Positions 26,459-34,632 of a DNA stretch of 64,000 bases are shown one piece after another. Under the pieces are notes generated by a model. That model was given only the letters and a program-made list of their open reading frames with translations, made no database searches and was not told the origin of the DNA. Source of the DNA: Halovenus sp037080055 (GTDB taxonomy: Archaea > Halobacteriota > Halobacteria > Halobacteriales > Haloarculaceae); contig NZ_JBAOJI010000002.1 of assembly GCF_037080055.1 (NCBI RefSeq), positions 62,001 to 126,000 of the forward strand, read 5' to 3'. The number at the start of each line of letters is the position of its first letter. The stretch's first letter is position 1. A program made the position numbers and the translations under genes.

Positions 26459-27191
26459 CAAGATCGATCGCCCCGTCGCGTACGTCGCTGGCAACGTGGA
26501 CGAGTTCGTTGGTCAGGCCGGCGGCGAGTCCGCTCCCGCCGCGGCGGCCGACGTTCGTGATCGCCGGGACGCCGTGGCGCTCTGCAACCTCGCGGAGTCG
26601 CTTCCGACTCTCGGCGGCCTTGACGAATCCGACCGGTGTCGCCACGACCACCGCCGGTCGCGTTCCGTCTTCGATGCAATCTGCGAGCGCCAGCGCCGCT
26701 GTTGGTGCGTTGCCCACGACGGCAATAGAGCCGTCGTAGACGCCCTCGCGGTCGAGTTCGAGCACAGATGCGGCAGTTCTGGTCATGCCCGTCTCGGCGG
26801 CCAGTTCGGCGCCGTTGCCGATGGCTTTCTGAACCGGACAGTCGTGGCCGCGGCCGGTGATTCCCGATTTGACCATCGTGATGTCGGTCACGATCGGCCG
26901 CTCGTCGAGGACCGCCCGCGCGCCGGCGCGGATCGGTTCGTCGTCGTCCTCGCCGGTGAAGCGGACGAGATGCTGGAACTCGGGGTCGCCGGTCGCGTGG
27001 ACGCTCTTCTGTCGGATCCGGTCGGCCAGCGTCTCGTCGGGGACGAGTTCGCGCACGCGATCCATGCTCGTCTCGGCGATTTCCATCGCGTTTTCGGTCG
27101 TCGCGCCGAGGTCGGCGTACTCCTCTGTCGGTTCGCTGGCGTCGACACCGCCGTCCGTCTGCGCCGCTTCGCCGTTCTCTTCAGTCGCCAT
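26451..27191 (-). CDS. cbiC: Cobalt-precorrin-8 methylmutase CbiC
   Basis: 246 residues from ATG 27191. The catalytic histidine region KSVHATGDPEFQHLV is present, followed by TDITMVKSGITGRG, VVATPVGFVKAAESRKRL and GRRGGSGLAAGLTNELV, all characteristic. It moves the C11 methyl to C12 to give cobyrinic acid. The N-terminal 40 residues are an acidic extension typical of haloarchaeal proteins. Overlaps the cobN stop by 11 bases. Confidence 0.92.
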   Translation of the reverse strand: MATEENGEAAQTDGGVDASEPTEEYADLGATTENAMEIAETSMDRVRELVPDETLADRIRQKSVHATGDPEFQHLVRFTGEDDDEPIRAGARAVLDERPIVTDITMVKSGITGRGHDCPVQKAIGNGAELAAETGMTRTAASVLELDREGVYDGSIAVVGNAPTAALALADCIEDGTRPAVVVATPVGFVKAAESRKRLREVAERHGVPAITNVGRRGGSGLAAGLTNELVHVASDVRDGAIDLDE

Positions 27192-30100
27192 CGCTGGGCA
27201 CCTCCGTTCGATCCGCGGTGGTGTCACGCGCCTCGATATCGCCGTCGGCCCGGAGGTTGATGTCGCGGAGTCGATCCGCAGTTTCTGAGTCGGCGTCCCA
27301 CAACCCGCGGTCGATCGCTTCGAGGAGGGTGTCGGTGATGCTCTCCAGCGCCCACGGATTCACCTCGCCCAGCCAGTCCTGTCGATCCTCGTTGAATGCG
27401 TACTTCTCGGCGACATCTTCCCAGAGATGGTCGCTGATGACGCCGGTCGTCGCGTCCCAGCCAAGTGCTACATCGACCGTCGTGGAGAGGTCGCCCGCGC
27501 CCTTGTAGCCGTGTTCTTCCATCGAATCCAGCCACTCGGGGTTGAGCACGCGCGCCCGCATCGCCTTTCGGACTTTCTCCTCGTTGGTGTAGATATCCAC
27601 GTTGTCGGGATCGCTCGAATCACCGACGTAGGAGGCTGGTTCCTCGCCGCTCAGCTCCGTCACTGCGGTGATGAACCCGCCGTGGAAGGCGTACCAGTCG
27701 GAGCTATCGAACTCATCTTGCTCGGCGGTATCTTCGATTTTCACTGTGGCCTCGACGCTTCCGAGTCGGCGCTCAAAGGCGTCGTGGGCCTCCGATACGT
27801 TGCCGCGACTGCCGAGCGCGTAGCCGCCCCACTGGACGTAGACATCTGAGAGGTCGCCGCTGTCCTCCCAGTTGCCCTCGTCGACGGCCTTGTTCGTCCC
27901 CGCGCCGTAGCCGCCGGGTCGGGTCGTGAAGACGCGCTGTTTGGCCGCCTTCGTCGGCTTCTCGACACCCTCCGCTTCGAGTTCCTCAGCTTCTTCCTCG
28001 ACGTGCTTCTTGACGTAGTTCATTTCGTGCGGCTCGTCGAGGTCGACGACTGTGTCGACGGCGTCGTGGATGACGCCAGCGGCCTGCGGGAAGGCGTCCC
28101 GGAACAGTCCCGACACTCGGGTCGTCACGTCGATTCGGGGGCGGTCGAGTTCGTCCAGCGGGATCGGATGCACGTCGTCGATCCGGCCGGCATCGGTCCA
28201 CTCCGGTTCGACGCCCATCAGCGCGAGCACCTGTGCGATAGTCTCCCCGCGGGTCCGAACCGTCGGCGTCCCCCACGCGACGACACCGATCTCCTCGGGG
28301 TACTCACCGTGATCATCCCAGTGACGGGCAACCGTTCCAGCGGCCACTTCGCTGCCGATCTCCCAGGCGCTCTTTGCGGGCACTTTCCGAGGATCGAGCG
28401 TGTAGAAGTTCCGCCCCGTCGGGAGCAGGTCGACGCCGCCGCGGGTCGGCGCGCCGCTGCCGCCCGGCGGGACGTACTCACCATCGAGCGCGTCCGCTGT
28501 CTGGGGGATCTCTTCGCTCGCCTCCTCGACCCGCGGTGCGACCTCCTCGCAGATGAACGACAGCGCGTCTCGGAGGTCGTCGTGCGTGCCGCCCGCGACG
28601 CGTGCGTCGCCGAGTGGGTCGATATCGACGATTAAGAGATTCATGTTCACCTCCTGCTCGGGGCCGGCGTCGACCTCCGAGGTCGGAATGTCGAACTCGT
28701 GTTCCGCGAGCGTTTCGACGAGTTCGAGGCTCGTCTCGTAGACTTCGTCGGCGGCTTCCGAGTAGGTCATCCCGAGTTCTTCGTCGTAGACACCGGGTTC
28801 GTCGAGCATGCGCTGGTAGTCGACGCCGAGCACGCCCGCGACGCTCTCCCGGAGGCTCGGTCCGCCCGGATTTTCGAGGCGAGTGAGTGCGACGAGATAC
28901 TCGACGAGTCGGTCGTCGGCCGGCGGTTCGCCCATCGTGTGCAGGCCGAGTCTGATCTGGGTCGTCTTCACGTCGGTCAGGTACTCGTGAACCCGCTCGA
29001 CGAGGTCGTCGATTTCGAGGTTGTCGCCGTCGATCGCGCCCTCGGCGAGACTCGTTCCCGCTTCGTCTCGCGGGTCGCTTCGCTCCCCGCTCGACCGTTC
29101 CGAGGCGCGTTGCGCCTCGCGCTCCGGCCCGCGTACGTCCGCTTTCTCGTCGATTTCGCCAGAAATTCCGAGTTCGACCGCCAGGTCGATATCGTCGATC
29201 TTCGCCCGCAGCAGATCTTCGAGGTGCTCGCCGTCGTCGGTCCGGGCGTCCTCCATCCCGGCCTCGCGGTACTGGTCGGCCAGCGATTCCAGTTCTGCGA
29301 GGTCGTCGTAGGTCCCGGCGTTGCCCATCACCGGCGTCAAGTAGTCGACGATGGCGGCGTAGGAGCGTCGCTTCGCCTGCGTTCCCTCGCCGGGATTGTT
29401 GATGATGTAGGGATAGACGTTCGGCAGCGCGCCGACGAGTTGGTCGGGAGCGCTCTCGCCGTTCAGACCCACGGTCTTGCCGGGGAGCCACTCCAGACTG
29501 CCGTGGGTGCCGAGATGGACCACCGCGTCGGCCTCGAAGGAGTTGCGTAGCCACTTGTAGAAGGCGACGTAGTCGTGCGGTGGCTGGAGGTCGGAGTCGT
29601 GGTACACCTTCGAGGGGTCCATGCCGAACCCACGCGGGGGCTGGACCGTCACGAGCACGTTGCCGAACTCGACGCCCGGAATCGCAAAGGGTCGGCCGGG
29701 AGCCTCGCCCCACTCCTCGACGATGTTTTCCTGAAAGCGCTCGTCGGTCGACTCGAACCACTCCCGGTACTGATCTGGTCCAACCGTATCGACGCTCAAC
29801 TCTCGCACGTCCTCGGGCGCGACCCAGCGGTCGTCCAGCGTCAGTTGTGCGGTGAGGCGGTCGATCAAGTCCTGCCCATCCTCTACGTAGCTACCGCCGA
29901 GATCGTAGCTGCGCGCATCCAATTCGTCGAGCAGGTTGACCGTCGACTCCGGCGAGTCGAGGCCGAAGGCCGTCCCGATGCCGTCGTCGCTCGGCGGGTA
30001 GTTGTGCAGGACGACTGCGACCTGTTTGTCCTCGTTGGGCGTGTGGCGGAGATTCGCCCAGTTGACTGCGAGTTCGGCGGCGTGTTCGACGCGGTCCTCG

Positions 30101-31119
30101 ATGGGGAAGTGCTGTTTCGGCGCGGTTCCGATGCCGGCCTCGTCCTCGGTTCGCTCTTTCCCGCTGATCGGGTGGGTGATGACGTTGCCGTCGAACTCCG
30201 GCAGTGCAACGGAGAGCGCCAACTCGAAGCCCATCACGCCCGTGTCGCTGGACTCGTAGCGCGACCGCGAGCGCATCGTCGTGACGGTCTGGATAACCGG
30301 GACGCCGAGACGATCCAGAAAGACATCCGTCGCACCGTCGCCCTCGTCGTCGGCCGAGCGACCGCGTTCGTCCATCGACAGTGAGAACATAAACGAGGAG
30401 AGCACACCGTCGACGACTGGTTCGCCGTCGTCGAGCAGCCACTCCTCGGTGACGCGCTCGGCGTCCCACTGCTCGTCCGTGTCCGTCGCGGGATTGCAGA
30501 AGATCGGTAAGGCGTTCGCGCCCTGCGCTTCGAGCGCGCGGACTTGCGCGTCGACGTATCTGGTGTTTTCGTGGGTCCAGTGTGATTCGTAGAACCAGAC
30601 TGCAACGGTCGGCTTGACGGGATCGAAGGTCGCCCGCAGTTCCTCGTAGGAGATTCCCGGATGATCGGGGTGATAGACGCCTTCGGTCGGCAGCGTCACC
30701 GGGTCGTCGTACTCGAACGCGCCGTCGCTGTACTCGTCGACGAGAAAGCGCAGACAGTTGGCGACGTTGCTCGTCCCGCCCTTCTCCAGATACTCGTAGA
30801 CCTGCTCGCGGTCTTCGGCCGTCGTCGACGTATCTTCGATTGCGTAGCCGTCACCGGTCGATTTGACGACCAACGGCACCCTCTCCTCGTCGAGTCGCTC
30901 GACGGCGTGGTCGTACCCCGGCATGCTCTCCTCGGCCCCGTGCAGCCAGAACACTGCCGCCGTCGCATCCGCAATCTCGTCGAGGAAGGCCTCGACGTCT
31001 TCCTGCCCGTCGAAATCACTCTCCGAGCGGACGAGCAGATCGATATCAACCTCGGCGGCGGCCCGCTGGACGGCCCCGAGTTCATTTTCGGTCGCTGTGT
31101 AGAGTCCAACCTTTGGCAT
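27181..31119 (-). CDS. cobN: CobN-type cobaltochelatase large subunit
   Basis: 1312 residues, the size of CobN/BchH-class chelatase subunits. Recognisable CobN segments include AVWFYESHWTHENTRYVDAQ near residue 170, VVHLGTHGSLEWLPGKTVGL, the NVYPYIINNPGEG loop, and EIGVVAWGTPTVRTRGE toward the C-terminal third. CobN binds the corrin and inserts cobalt with the help of an AAA+/VWA ATPase pair, here supplied by the divergent chlID. At residues about 656-690 an in-frame Arg/Glu/Ser-rich insertion is encoded by palindromic DNA. It is co-transcribed with cbiC and cbiE. Confidence 0.93.
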   Translation of the reverse strand: MPKVGLYTATENELGAVQRAAAEVDIDLLVRSESDFDGQEDVEAFLDEIADATAAVFWLHGAEESMPGYDHAVERLDEERVPLVVKSTGDGYAIEDTSTTAEDREQVYEYLEKGGTSNVANCLRFLVDEYSDGAFEYDDPVTLPTEGVYHPDHPGISYEELRATFDPVKPTVAVWFYESHWTHENTRYVDAQVRALEAQGANALPIFCNPATDTDEQWDAERVTEEWLLDDGEPVVDGVLSSFMFSLSMDERGRSADDEGDGATDVFLDRLGVPVIQTVTTMRSRSRYESSDTGVMGFELALSVALPEFDGNVITHPISGKERTEDEAGIGTAPKQHFPIEDRVEHAAELAVNWANLRHTPNEDKQVAVVLHNYPPSDDGIGTAFGLDSPESTVNLLDELDARSYDLGGSYVEDGQDLIDRLTAQLTLDDRWVAPEDVRELSVDTVGPDQYREWFESTDERFQENIVEEWGEAPGRPFAIPGVEFGNVLVTVQPPRGFGMDPSKVYHDSDLQPPHDYVAFYKWLRNSFEADAVVHLGTHGSLEWLPGKTVGLNGESAPDQLVGALPNVYPYIINNPGEGTQAKRRSYAAIVDYLTPVMGNAGTYDDLAELESLADQYREAGMEDARTDDGEHLEDLLRAKIDDIDLAVELGISGEIDEKADVRGPEREAQRASERSSGERSDPRDEAGTSLAEGAIDGDNLEIDDLVERVHEYLTDVKTTQIRLGLHTMGEPPADDRLVEYLVALTRLENPGGPSLRESVAGVLGVDYQRMLDEPGVYDEELGMTYSEAADEVYETSLELVETLAEHEFDIPTSEVDAGPEQEVNMNLLIVDIDPLGDARVAGGTHDDLRDALSFICEEVAPRVEEASEEIPQTADALDGEYVPPGGSGAPTRGGVDLLPTGRNFYTLDPRKVPAKSAWEIGSEVAAGTVARHWDDHGEYPEEIGVVAWGTPTVRTRGETIAQVLALMGVEPEWTDAGRIDDVHPIPLDELDRPRIDVTTRVSGLFRDAFPQAAGVIHDAVDTVVDLDEPHEMNYVKKHVEEEAEELEAEGVEKPTKAAKQRVFTTRPGGYGAGTNKAVDEGNWEDSGDLSDVYVQWGGYALGSRGNVSEAHDAFERRLGSVEATVKIEDTAEQDEFDSSDWYAFHGGFITAVTELSGEEPASYVGDSSDPDNVDIYTNEEKVRKAMRARVLNPEWLDSMEEHGYKGAGDLSTTVDVALGWDATTGVISDHLWEDVAEKYAFNEDRQDWLGEVNPWALESITDTLLEAIDRGLWDADSETADRLRDINLRADGDIEARDTTADRTEVPSDGD
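29101..29119. repeat. Palindromic hairpin inside cobN coding sequence
   Basis: CGAGGCGC-GTT-GCGCCTCG forms a perfect 8-bp stem with a 3-base loop. A second inverted repeat (GCGGG ... CCCGC, 29070-29090) lies 11 bp away. Both fall in the part of cobN that encodes a low-complexity insertion, and the insertion keeps the reading frame. Confidence 0.6.
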
Positions 31120-31152
31120 AATGTTTTAAACCTCTGTTTGTTTAATACAAGT
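31120..31152. promoter_or_regulatory. 33-bp back-to-back promoter between cobN and chlID
   Basis: Only 33 bp separate the two divergent ATGs. GTTTTAAAC (31123-31131) lies about 22-30 bases upstream of the chlID ATG, and GTATTAAAC read on the minus strand (31139-31147) lies about 20-28 bases upstream of the cobN ATG. Each box is therefore correctly spaced for a leaderless transcript of the gene on the far side, so the two promoters interdigitate. The string TTGT-TTAAT-ACAA (31138-31150) is an imperfect dyad that could be an operator. Confidence 0.55.
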
Positions 31153-33318
31153 ATGTTTGAATACGGGCAGGCTGAAAAAACTTCGCACGAGCGGGGTTCG
31201 GGGCCCTCGTTTGCGGATATTACCGGTCAGCGGGAACTCAAGCAGGCTTTACTGGCCGTCGGCGCGAACGACGACCTCGACGGGTTGTTGATCCAAGGCG
31301 AGAAGGGGACGGCGAAATCGACGGCAGTGCGGGCGCTGGGAGAGATGCTCGGCGAGCAGCGCGCCGTCGCGGACTGTCAGTACGGCTGTCCGCCGGACGA
31401 TCCGACGCGGCAGTGTGCTGATTGTCGGGACCGGACTGATCCGCCGGTCGACCGTCGACCGGTGCCGCTGGTGACGCTGCCCCTGGGTGCGACCCGCGAA
31501 CGCGTCGTCGGGACGCTCTCGGTCGCGGACGCGCTGTCCGGTGAGTACGAGTTCGATCCCGGACTGCTCGCCCGCGCCAACCGGGGAATCCTCTATGTCG
31601 ACGAGGTGAACCTGCTCGACGACCACCTCGTGGATGTCCTGCTCGACGCCGCTGCGAGCGGTCGAAATTGCGTCGAGCGCGACGGGATCAGCGTCTCCCA
31701 TCCCGCTGAATTTACTCTGATCGGGACGATGAACCCGGAGGAGGGTGACCTCCGGCCGCAACTGCGCGACCGGTTCGCGCTTCAGGCGACCGTCACTGCC
31801 TGCGAAGAGATCGAGGACCGCGTCGAGATCATCGACCACGCGCTCGGGACAGCAGATACCGAGGGGAAACCGGACGATAGCCCGGCACAGCGACTCGAAG
31901 CTGCCCGCGACTCGCTCGAAGACGTTGCTCTGCCCCGTGAGTTCAAGACCGAAATCGCGGAGCTGTGTCGAGACGCTGGCATCGACGGCCATCGCGGCGA
32001 TATTGCCACTGCTCGCGCCGCACGCACTCTCGCCGCGCTCGACGCCCGCTCGAAAGTCACCGAGAGCGATGTCCGGCAAGCGGCCGAATTTGCCCTCCCG
32101 CATCGACTCCAGTCCCGGCCGTTCGAGGACCCCCCTGATCTCGATGATCTCCTCGACGAACAGTTCGACTCCGAGGGTGAGGATACCGAGGAGAACACTG
32201 AAGAGGTGGAAAATTCGGAGGGTGCTGAAGACAGGGATGGCGATGAGCAGCACGACGGGGGAGACGAACAGTCTGGGTCAGACGACCCAGATAGCGAAGT
32301 TGGTCCGGAACCCGACGCCGAGGATGCGGACGGCGGCCCCGACGCTGGGTCTGAATCAGACTCTCGAAATAAGGACGACGAGGCGGACTCGGGAGAATCT
32401 AGTCCCCCTTCTCCCGCGCCGACTGACGGCGATGGCGGCGAGGCTGAAACCAACGATGAGAGAGACGAGCCGCCGGCTGCCGAGGAAGAAGAGACAGAGG
32501 GCCGCCCCCTGATGCCGGGGCAGTCCTGCGAGGCGGTCGGTGAGGCGACAGCCCCGGATGTCGAGATGCCCGACGCCCTCGAAGCGACCGCCGGCAGTTC
32601 GACAGGGGGTGGCTCCACCCGAACGGCACCGACGACCGACGGCACGGGCAGTCGTGTGCGCTCGACACCGGCCGACGGGAGCGACGGGATCGATCCGGCG
32701 GCCTCGGTCCGCGCCGCCGCTGCTCGCGGTGACGACAGCGTTCAGTCGCGTGATCTCCGCCAGTCAGTACGGGTGAGCGAGACTGCCGCACTGGTGCTGT
32801 TCGTCGTCGATGCGAGTGCGTCGATGCGGCCCGCGATGCGCGCCGCGAAGGGAACGGTGCTCAATCTGCTCGACGATGCCTACCAGCACCGCGACGAGGT
32901 TGGCTTCGTCGCCTTCGCTGGCGACGATGCAGAGGTTCTGCTCCCGCCGACCGACAGCGTGACACTCGCCGCGCGACACCTCAAAGAACTCCCGACCGGT
33001 GACCGGACGCCGCTTCCCGAGGGACTGCGCACTGCCGGAAGCCTCCTTGAACGCGCCGATCCAGCCACCAGCGTCGTCGTCCTCGTCACCGACGGCAAGG
33101 CGAACGTCGCCGACGGGAGTCCGGTCGCAGAAACTCGCCGCGCAGCACGCCGACTCGCGACACTCGATCCGCACGTACTCGTCGTCGACGCCGGAACTGA
33201 AGACGAGACTGGCCTCGTCGGGTCGATTGTCGAAGAGACCGACGGCGAACGCGTCCCACTCGCCGCGCTGTCTGCAGAGCGAATCGACGCCACTGTCGAC
33301 GGTGCGTTCCAAAGCTGA
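31153..33318 (+). CDS. chlID: ChlI/ChlD-like AAA+ and VWA chelatase ATPase (CobN partner)
   Basis: 721 residues from ATG 31153. The AAA+ module has Walker A GEKGTAKSTAVRAL, a CxxxC plus CxxC cysteine cluster (about residues 75-95), and Walker B-like YVDEVNLLDDH. An acidic, Pro/Ser-rich linker of about 120 residues (from about 335) leads to a C-terminal VWA domain (from about 545) with the MIDAS motif VVDASASM. The fusion of I- and D-type subunits resembles magnesium-chelatase ChlI plus ChlD and probably drives CobN. A much longer upstream frame overlaps cobN antisense and is not used. Followed 58 bases later by cbtB. Confidence 0.9.
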   Translation: MFEYGQAEKTSHERGSGPSFADITGQRELKQALLAVGANDDLDGLLIQGEKGTAKSTAVRALGEMLGEQRAVADCQYGCPPDDPTRQCADCRDRTDPPVDRRPVPLVTLPLGATRERVVGTLSVADALSGEYEFDPGLLARANRGILYVDEVNLLDDHLVDVLLDAAASGRNCVERDGISVSHPAEFTLIGTMNPEEGDLRPQLRDRFALQATVTACEEIEDRVEIIDHALGTADTEGKPDDSPAQRLEAARDSLEDVALPREFKTEIAELCRDAGIDGHRGDIATARAARTLAALDARSKVTESDVRQAAEFALPHRLQSRPFEDPPDLDDLLDEQFDSEGEDTEENTEEVENSEGAEDRDGDEQHDGGDEQSGSDDPDSEVGPEPDAEDADGGPDAGSESDSRNKDDEADSGESSPPSPAPTDGDGGEAETNDERDEPPAAEEEETEGRPLMPGQSCEAVGEATAPDVEMPDALEATAGSSTGGGSTRTAPTTDGTGSRVRSTPADGSDGIDPAASVRAAAARGDDSVQSRDLRQSVRVSETAALVLFVVDASASMRPAMRAAKGTVLNLLDDAYQHRDEVGFVAFAGDDAEVLLPPTDSVTLAARHLKELPTGDRTPLPEGLRTAGSLLERADPATSVVVLVTDGKANVADGSPVAETRRAARRLATLDPHVLVVDAGTEDETGLVGSIVEETDGERVPLAALSAERIDATVDGAFQS

Positions 33319-33339
33319 GTTTCTCGAACCCACAAGTTT

Positions 33340-33355
33340 TACAATCTAGCTTGTA
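33340..33355. promoter_or_regulatory. Dyad upstream of cbtB, possible cobalt/cobalamin operator
   Basis: TACAA-TCTAGC-TTGTA is a perfect inverted repeat with 6-base spacing, located 22-37 bases before the cbtB ATG, where an archaeal TATA box or start site would be (TTTTACAA at 33337-33344). A repressor bound here would block transcription. The CCACAAGTT string just upstream (33330-33338) recurs upstream of cbiX2. Confidence 0.45.
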
Positions 33356-33376
33356 CTCTATCAACTGTGGTTTCAG

Positions 33377-33562
33377 ATGTCGACAACTGAGACAGTCCAC
33401 GACCGGATCGAACAGGCGGGCACCGAGTTGACCCCGACACAGACCGCAGTCGGACTCGCGATGGCGGCGTCGCTGGGATTCGTGCTCATGTTCATGCAAG
33501 ATCCGATGGTCCACGACGCGATGCATAGCTTCAGACACGGCGCTGGGATCACCTGTCACTGA
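33377..33562 (+). CDS. cbtB: Cobalt transporter subunit CbtB
   Basis: 61 residues with one transmembrane segment (about 24-41, VGLAMAASLGFVLMFM) and a C-terminal His cluster VHDAMHSFRHGAGITCH typical of CbtB. CbtAB is a predicted cobalt uptake system found with cobalamin genes. The stop overlaps the cbtA ATG region by one base, so the pair is translationally coupled. Confidence 0.88.
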   Translation: MSTTETVHDRIEQAGTELTPTQTAVGLAMAASLGFVLMFMQDPMVHDAMHSFRHGAGITCH

Positions 33563-34278
33563 TGTGGCCAACACTGAAACGCGGTGTCGCCGCTGGGGCG
33601 GTCGTTGGGCTGATCTATGGCCTCTTTACGGCACTCGTAGTCCACCCGCTGACGGCCTCGCTCGTGGAGATGGCTCACCACGGCGCACACGGACACGAAG
33701 CGGGCGCGCATAGCCACGCCGTCCCCGAGACGACGACGGCGGTCGTCAGCACCGGTAGCGGTGTTCTCTGGGGAATCTTTCTTGGCGGCGTGTTCGGCCT
33801 CCTCTATTATTTTCTCGAACCAGCGATCCCTGGCACTGCCGCGATCAGACCGTACGTCCTCGCCGGCGCTGGCTTTCTGACCGTCTCTGTCAGTCCGTGG
33901 CTCGTCCTGCCGCCGGTGGCCCCCGGGATGGAGCATCAACTCGCCGCGTCGACCAGAATCTGGCTCTATGCGGGGATGATGCTCGCCGGTGCGGCGCTGT
34001 CAGTCCTCGCGGTTGCGCTGTATCGACGGATCGGCTCTGACTGGAGACGCGGTGCGGCCGCCGGACTCGCTCCGGTCGCCGCTGCCGTTGTCTTCGTCCC
34101 ACTGCTCGCCCCTGCGACCGCGACTGCCGGCGGCCTGCCGACGGATCTCGTCGTCGCCTACCGCAGTCTCGTGATCTTCGGGCAGGCGGGGCTGTGGGTC
34201 GGACTCGCAACCGCCTATCGCTGGCTCGGTGCGTTCTCGACTGACCGCGTCACGCTCGCCCATGAAACACAGATCTGA
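33562..34278 (+). CDS. cbtA: Cobalt transporter subunit CbtA
   Basis: 238 residues with about five to six transmembrane segments. A His-rich loop (MAHHGAHGHEAGAHSH, residues about 37-52) lies after the first helix and is a likely external or periplasmic metal ligand site. SPWLVLPPVAPGME is a family signature. It forms the cobalt permease with CbtB. The next ferredoxin gene overlaps its 3' end by 17 bases. Confidence 0.88.
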   Translation: MWPTLKRGVAAGAVVGLIYGLFTALVVHPLTASLVEMAHHGAHGHEAGAHSHAVPETTTAVVSTGSGVLWGIFLGGVFGLLYYFLEPAIPGTAAIRPYVLAGAGFLTVSVSPWLVLPPVAPGMEHQLAASTRIWLYAGMMLAGAALSVLAVALYRRIGSDWRRGAAAGLAPVAAAVVFVPLLAPATATAGGLPTDLVVAYRSLVIFGQAGLWVGLATAYRWLGAFSTDRVTLAHETQI

Positions 34279-34609
34279 ACAGCAGCGTGAGCGACTCAAC
34301 GCCCACGTCTTCGTCTGTACGAACGACCGCGAGGAACACGATTGTTGTGCCGGCGCAGGCGGCGAGGAAGTGACGACCGCAGTCAAACAGTGGCTCCGGG
34401 ATCGCGACGCCTTCTGGACCGCAGTGTCGGTGAGCACGACCGACTGTCTGGGGCTGTGTAGCGCCGACGGCGCGGCGCTGACGATCCAACCCAGAAACGA
34501 GTGGTACTCCGATGTCACTCCCGAAGACGTTCCCGACCTGCTCGCTGCGGAGTTCGGACCCGCGGCTGAACAGGTTGCAGATCAGGTCACTTCTCCGGCT
34601 GACGACTGA
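34262..34609 (+). CDS. Thioredoxin-like [2Fe-2S] ferredoxin
   Basis: 115 residues from ATG 34262. Cluster ligands appear in VCTNDREEHDCC and TTDCLGLCSADGA, the two-pair cysteine pattern of thioredoxin-like [2Fe-2S] proteins. The domain is the same type as the C-terminal part of CbiX (VCTNQTC and TSCLGRCGEG, and a shared WY near the end). Co-transcribed with chlID, cbtB and cbtA. It probably delivers electrons within cobalt handling or corrin reduction; the partner is unknown. Confidence 0.8.
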   Translation: MKHRSEQQRERLNAHVFVCTNDREEHDCCAGAGGEEVTTAVKQWLRDRDAFWTAVSVSTTDCLGLCSADGAALTIQPRNEWYSDVTPEDVPDLLAAEFGPAAEQVADQVTSPADD

Positions 34610-34632
34610 CCCATCGACCGACGGTGATTCTC

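Noticed and set aside
30661..31152. N-terminal extension of chlID by 164 codons
   Set aside because: It runs antisense to cobN and through the promoter gap; the AAA+ domain starts soon after ATG 31153.
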